A stretch of DNA of 64,000 nucleotides from Dechloromonas sp. (lineage in GTDB: Bacteria; Pseudomonadota; Gammaproteobacteria; Burkholderiales; Rhodocyclaceae): assembly GCA_028689015.1 (NCBI GenBank), contig JAQTXC010000003.1, positions 69,350 to 133,349 of the forward strand. Direction: 5' to 3'. The position numbers and the translations under genes are program-made. Under the pieces are notes generated by a model. It was not told the DNA's origin. It made no database searches and saw nothing but the letters and a program-made list of their open reading frames with translations. Shown piece by piece: positions 60,154 to 64,000 of this stretch. Numbering within the stretch: the first letter of the stretch is position 1; every line of letters starts with the position of its first letter.

Positions 60154-60897
60154 TCAGACTCCGGTAAACATGTCGCGGTACGAGGCGTAGACCGCGGCAG
60201 AAAAGACCGGCAAGGCGAGCAACAAGCCCAGACCAAGCGGCAACATGGCAAAGAACACCGCAACAAACAGAAAGACCCCGAAAATCGACATTGCCAGCCA
60301 ATTGCGCAAGCCGGCGGCAAAACTCGCCTTCATCGCCACCAGCGCCGGCAGGTCATGGAAATACACCAGCGCCGGGGCAAACCAGGTGGCCATGATGACT
60401 GGCACCGAGAGCACCATGACCAGCAGGCCGGCAAGCATGATGCCGCCTAGCGCCAGCCCCACCCCGCCGCTACCGCTCGCCGCCGCCCCCAGCACGCCAC
60501 CGCTGATCAACAGAAAGGCGAGAAAGGCAATGCCAAACATGCCCGCCGCGAAGAAAACACCGACCATGACCAGTTGACCGCCTCGATGGCGAAAACCGGC
60601 AAACAAATCAGCAATCTGCGGCTCTCGACCTTCGCCAATATTGCGGCAGATCTGCAGCATGCCCGCACCGAATAGCGGCACCAGCAGATGGGCTGCCACC
60701 TGACCAAAGAAGGGGACGATGGAAATGGCCATCAACATCACCAGCAGCAGTACGGTGCTACCGATCCAGATGCCGGGATGGGCCAGGAACATCGCCCAGC
60801 CTTGGCGCAGCCAGTCGAAACAGGCGCCAGGCTCGACCGGACGGGCCGTCGCATCAAAAGGCGCCGGCACCATGGGAAAAACAGAAGTATCAGTCAT
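60154..60897 (-). CDS. BPSS1780-family membrane protein (first copy)
   Basis: 247 residues. After a soluble N-terminus (MTDTSVFPMVPAPF) with WLRQGWAMFLAHPGIW, about six membrane helices follow, including LVMVGVFFAAGMFGIAFLAFLL. It is the first of a tandem pair of related genes in the nadD neighbourhood. Function unknown. Confidence 0.85.
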   Translation of the reverse strand: MTDTSVFPMVPAPFDATARPVEPGACFDWLRQGWAMFLAHPGIWIGSTVLLLVMLMAISIVPFFGQVAAHLLVPLFGAGMLQICRNIGEGREPQIADLFAGFRHRGGQLVMVGVFFAAGMFGIAFLAFLLISGGVLGAAASGSGGVGLALGGIMLAGLLVMVLSVPVIMATWFAPALVYFHDLPALVAMKASFAAGLRNWLAMSIFGVFLFVAVFFAMLPLGLGLLLALPVFSAAVYASYRDMFTGV

Positions 60898-60906
60898 GCG
60901 GCGATG

Positions 60907-61833
60907 CTAACGGGGGAGCGGCTCGGGGGCAAGGCGAAAGCGCTGCAACAGCTGCTCGAAATGCGCCGGCGCCTTGACTGTAACCACATCGCCCGGCCGG
61001 GGGCAAAGCGCGACATCAAGCCGCAACAGCCAGAAACGCAGCGCTGCTGCCCGCCGCATAGCCGGCCATGCCGCGTGCTCGGCCGGCGTCAAGGCCCGCT
61101 GCTGGCGGTAAGCAGCCAGCAGCGCAGCCAGGCTTGCCGGAGTTGGACACCAGTCATTGGCGACAACCGCCAGGTCGAACAGCCAGGCATCGACCCCGGC
61201 AAAGTAAAAATCGAGCACCCCGGACAGTTGACCGCACTCATCCCACAACACGTTATCGCGGAACAAATCACCGTGAATGACGCCGCCCGGCAAATCATCA
61301 CGCGGCTGCGTCGCCTGCCAGGCCAGCTCGTCGACCAGCAGGGCGGCACTCTTCGGCTGCAGGCGGCTGAGCAAACTTTGCGCGGTCTGCATGCACCACC
61401 CCGCCCCACAGGGATTGGCCGGCGCCTGCGGCCAGTCAGCCGCGAGTTGATGCAACCGGGCCAGCAGCGCCCCAAGTTGCTGGCATTGCGCGACGGACGG
61501 TTCGCTCACCGAGCGACCAGGCAAGCAACTCAACAGTGCGGCCGGTTTGCCACACAAGAGACGCCAGCGCTGCCCGGCGGCATCGGCCAGCGGGCGGGGG
61601 CACGGCAAACCAGCGCCTGCCAGTTCCGCCTGCAGATCAAGATAAAAACGTAGCGCCGGCGGTTCAAGATGCTCAAACAAGGTCAGGACATAACGGCCCT
61701 GACTGGTGTCGACAAAATAATTGGAATTCTGCATGCCGGCGGCAATGCCAACATGCTGACGCAGGACGCCGCAGGCCAGCGGCTGCAGCCAGTCGGCCAG
61801 CGCCTCAGCATCAACCGGGGTATAGACCGACAA
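60907..61833 (-). CDS. thrB: homoserine kinase, ThrB of the aminoglycoside phosphotransferase fold
   Basis: 308 residues. The kinase motif is VIHGDLFRDNVLWD, with the Mg-binding Asp in GVLDFYFAG. The N-terminal sequence MSVYTPVDAEALADWL and M-Q-N-S-N-Y-F match proteobacterial ThrB2. It phosphorylates homoserine in threonine synthesis. Ten bases before the BPSS1780 pair. Confidence 0.9.
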   Translation of the reverse strand: MSVYTPVDAEALADWLQPLACGVLRQHVGIAAGMQNSNYFVDTSQGRYVLTLFEHLEPPALRFYLDLQAELAGAGLPCPRPLADAAGQRWRLLCGKPAALLSCLPGRSVSEPSVAQCQQLGALLARLHQLAADWPQAPANPCGAGWCMQTAQSLLSRLQPKSAALLVDELAWQATQPRDDLPGGVIHGDLFRDNVLWDECGQLSGVLDFYFAGVDAWLFDLAVVANDWCPTPASLAALLAAYRQQRALTPAEHAAWPAMRRAAALRFWLLRLDVALCPRPGDVVTVKAPAHFEQLLQRFRLAPEPLPR

Positions 61834-61836
61834 AAC

Positions 61837-62166
61837 TTACCAGCTGTGGATGACCCACATCGGCGGTTTGACCGGATTGGGTGCGATGTTGGCTTCGACA
61901 AAATTGCCGTCACCCAGACGGTCGACCAGGTAATACGGTTTGCCGATGGCCGGCGTCACCTTGACCATGTACAGCTTGCCCTTGATGCGGTACTCCTCGC
62001 GCAGTTCACTTTCCCGCTTAACGATGGTGACCTGCGGCTCCAGCGCAGCATCAAAAGCCTGCATTTCCGGCGGCGGGGGCGGCACCGCCGGCAAGGGTTG
62101 CAAATCGCCCTGAGCCGCCCAGGCGGGCAGGGCAACGATGAACAGTAAGGGCAATAAGCGGCGCAT
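61837..62166 (-). CDS. DUF2782 family exported protein
   Basis: 109 residues with a signal peptide ending AWA. It has a Pro-rich stretch, then EPQVTIVKRESELREEYRIKG, LYMVKVTPAIGKPYYLVD and a C-terminal KPPMWVIHSW. These are DUF2782 hallmarks. Periplasmic or membrane-attached, function unknown. It stops three bases before thrB, and is often next to polA in Betaproteobacteria. Confidence 0.87.
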   Translation of the reverse strand: MRRLLPLLFIVALPAWAAQGDLQPLPAVPPPPPEMQAFDAALEPQVTIVKRESELREEYRIKGKLYMVKVTPAIGKPYYLVDRLGDGNFVEANIAPNPVKPPMWVIHSW

Positions 62167-62197
62167 GATAAGTCCTCGAAAGATGGCGCTGATTTTA

Positions 62198-62926
62198 TTA
62201 CAGGTTAAGCATCAGCTCGCGCTCGTTCGGCAACGGGCCGAAAGGCCGAGCTTCGTAGTGCTTGAAGATAGCTTCAACCACTTTTTCCGGGTCGTCGATC
62301 AGCTGGATGAGATCGATATCTTCCGCCGCGACCATGCCTTCGCTGACCAGTTTGTCCTTGAACCAGGCAATCATGCCGCCCCAGAACTCGGAACAAACCA
62401 GAATGAGCGGGATTTTCCGCGCCTTGCCGGTCTGGATCAGCGTCAGCGCCTCCATCAACTCATCGAGCGTTCCGAAACCGCCCGGCATGACAACATAAGC
62501 GCTGGCAAAGCGGACAAACATGTACTTGCGGGCAAAGAAGTGGCGAAAGGTCTGCGAGATGTCCTGGTAGGGATTGGATGCCTGCTCATGCGGCAACTGA
62601 ATATTCAGGCCGACCGATGGCGACTTGCCGAAGAAAGCCCCTTTGTTGGCCGCCTCCATGATGCCTGGCCCGCCCCCGGAAATCACCGAAAACCCAGAGT
62701 CGGAGAGCAGACGGGCCGTTTTTTCAGTCAGCGCGTAATAGGGCGAATCCGGCCGCACCCGGGCGCTGCCGAAGATGGTTACAGCGGGCTTGATTGCCGC
62801 CAGGCGTTCGGTCGCTTCGACGAACTCTGACATAATCCCGAAAATCCGCCAGGATTCGCGGGCCGAGGTGTTTTTAATCAAGGCCTCGGTCTCGACCCCC
62901 ATCACCAATTTATCGCTTTCGGTCAC
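62198..62926 (-). CDS. LOG-family protein (TIGR00730, cytokinin-activating enzyme-like)
   Basis: 242 residues from a GTG at 62926 with GAGAGG eight bases upstream. The 95 codons above it are antisense to polA. The LOG motifs VISGGGPGIMEAANKGA and PGGFGTLDELMEA are complete. These enzymes cleave nucleoside 5'-monophosphates to free base. The start is five bases from the polA start on the other strand. Confidence 0.88.
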   Translation of the reverse strand: MTESDKLVMGVETEALIKNTSARESWRIFGIMSEFVEATERLAAIKPAVTIFGSARVRPDSPYYALTEKTARLLSDSGFSVISGGGPGIMEAANKGAFFGKSPSVGLNIQLPHEQASNPYQDISQTFRHFFARKYMFVRFASAYVVMPGGFGTLDELMEALTLIQTGKARKIPLILVCSEFWGGMIAWFKDKLVSEGMVAAEDIDLIQLIDDPEKVVEAIFKHYEARPFGPLPNERELMLNL

Positions 62927-62931
62927 TTCGT

Positions 62932-64000
62932 ATGCCTCTCTTGTTGTTGGTGGACGGCTCGTCCTACCTCTACCGCGCTTTCCACGCCCTGCCCGACCTG
63001 CGCAACCCGGCCGGCGAGCCGACCGGCGCGCTGTATGGCGTGCTGAACATGCTACGTCGTCTGGAAAGCGACCACAAGGCAGACTACAAGGCGGTGATTT
63101 TCGACCCCAAGGGCAAGACCTTCCGCGATGAGTGGTACCCGGAATACAAGGCGCACCGGCCACCCATGCCGGACGACCTGCGCGCCCAGATCGAACCGAT
63201 CCACGCCGCAATCAAGGCCGCGGGCTGGCCGGTCATCATGGTCGATGCCGTTGAGGCCGACGACGTCATTGGCACACTGGCGACCAAAGCCGCGGTCGAC
63301 GGCATCGACACCCTGATTTCCACCGGCGACAAGGACCTGACCCAATTGGTCGGCCCCCGGGTCCGTTGGTACAACACCATGAGCAATGAGTTGCTCGATG
63401 CCGACGGGGTCGAAGGCAAGTTCGGCGTGCGTCCGGAACGCATCGTCGATTACCTGGCACTGGTCGGCGATACCGTCGACGGCGTGCCTGGCGTCGCCAA
63501 ATGCGGCCCCAAAACCGCCATCAAATGGCTGAGCCAGTACGGCTCGCTTGATGCCATTGTCGCTAATGCCGACAAGATCACCGGCGTTGTCGGCCAGAAC
63601 CTGCGCCATCACCTCGATTTCCTGCCGCTCGGCAAAAAGCTCGTCACGGTGGTCTGCGACCTGCCGGATTTGCCCGCCCCCGCGACGTTGACCGCAACCG
63701 CACCTGACAAGGCGCGCTTGCGCGAACTGTACGACCGCTACAACTTTCGTACCTGGCGCCGCGAACTGGACAGCGACCCAATGCCGCTGGCTGACCCGAC
63801 GCCCGACGAGCACGCGGCAGCGGTCATACCTACCGCGCCGAGCGAAGTCCGCTACGAAACCGTGCTCACCTGGGAAGCGTTCGATACCTGGCTGAAAAAG
63901 ATCGAAACCGCGGCGTTGACCGCGGTAGACACCGAAACCACCAGCCTCGACAGCTTCGCCGCGCGCATCGTCGGCGTCTCGCTGTCGGTCGAGCCGGGCG
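62932..64000 (+). CDS. polA: DNA polymerase I, N-terminal part, cut by the window edge
   Basis: 356 residues are visible. The first 290 form the 5'-3' exonuclease (flap) domain: VDGSSYLYRAFHAL, STGDKDLTQL, VGDTVDGVPGV and GPKTAIKWL. The proofreading domain begins at about 305 and keeps the DxE pair (AVDTETTSLD, about residues 326-335), suggesting active 3'-5' exonuclease. The polymerase domain lies outside the window. Confidence 0.95.
   Translation, partial: MPLLLLVDGSSYLYRAFHALPDLRNPAGEPTGALYGVLNMLRRLESDHKADYKAVIFDPKGKTFRDEWYPEYKAHRPPMPDDLRAQIEPIHAAIKAAGWPVIMVDAVEADDVIGTLATKAAVDGIDTLISTGDKDLTQLVGPRVRWYNTMSNELLDADGVEGKFGVRPERIVDYLALVGDTVDGVPGVAKCGPKTAIKWLSQYGSLDAIVANADKITGVVGQNLRHHLDFLPLGKKLVTVVCDLPDLPAPATLTATAPDKARLRELYDRYNFRTWRRELDSDPMPLADPTPDEHAAAVIPTAPSEVRYETVLTWEAFDTWLKKIETAALTAVDTETTSLDSFAARIVGVSLSVEPG

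Overview
The window looks like core chromosome of a betaproteobacterium, most likely Rhodocyclales (Dechloromonas/Azonexus-like). This rests on high GC, the pilMNOPQ-aroK-aroB-(gltBD) gene order, a BPSS1780-family gene pair, a DUF484-xerC-dapF block and generally Rhodocyclales-like proteins. I saw no insertion sequence, prophage, CRISPR array, rRNA or tRNA. About 65 genes are tightly packed, and many overlap by 1-4 bases.

Layout. 1-4.1 kb: edge of an unrecognised gene, then a small membrane protein, an EF-G-like GTPase (fusA2 type) and a RhlE-type RNA helicase, all on the minus strand. 4.2-11.5 kb: minor pilin operon pilE-like/fimT/pilV/pilW/pilX/pilY1. 11.6-21.1 kb: glmU, the glutamate synthase operon gltBD with its own promoter and terminator, aroB and aroK. 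21.1-26.2 kb: the pilus alignment and secretin operon pilMNOPQ, which appears to run towards aroKB but has a terminator-like hairpin between pilQ and aroK. 26.4-33.7 kb: mrcA (PBP1A), cyaY, lptM-lysA-hslR-like, an AEC transporter and hslVU. 33.7-39.1 kb: a duplicated STAS protein, then a probable zinc import operon (DUF2946-like protein, outer-membrane barrel, ZnuA, ZnuC, ZnuB).

39.1-45.3 kb: an RlmI-type methyltransferase, a 50-residue basic protein with its own strong promoter and terminator, xerC, DUF484, dapF, a GNAT enzyme and two lipid A acyltransferase-like genes. 45.3-48.4 kb: metK behind a candidate SAM-II riboswitch, an HD-GYP protein and a ProQ/FinO-domain protein. 48.4-53.3 kb: dienelactone hydrolase, RNase G, trhP and an acyltransferase-3 membrane protein. 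53.3-57.3 kb: acetoacetyl-CoA synthetase and an enoyl-CoA hydratase, divergent around a LiuR-like operator, then a GT-B-like protein whose start codon lies in a 12-bp inverted repeat. 57.3-64 kb: maf-rlmH-rsfS-nadD, two related membrane proteins, thrB, DUF2782, a LOG-family protein and, divergent from it by 5 bases, the start of polA.

The most interesting items are the candidate SAM-II aptamer upstream of metK, the 50-residue gene at 40375-40527, the start-codon hairpin at 56223-56274, the outer-membrane barrel built into the zinc operon, and a strongly over-represented nonamer GCGGTCGAC. No wholly new multi-gene system is evident.
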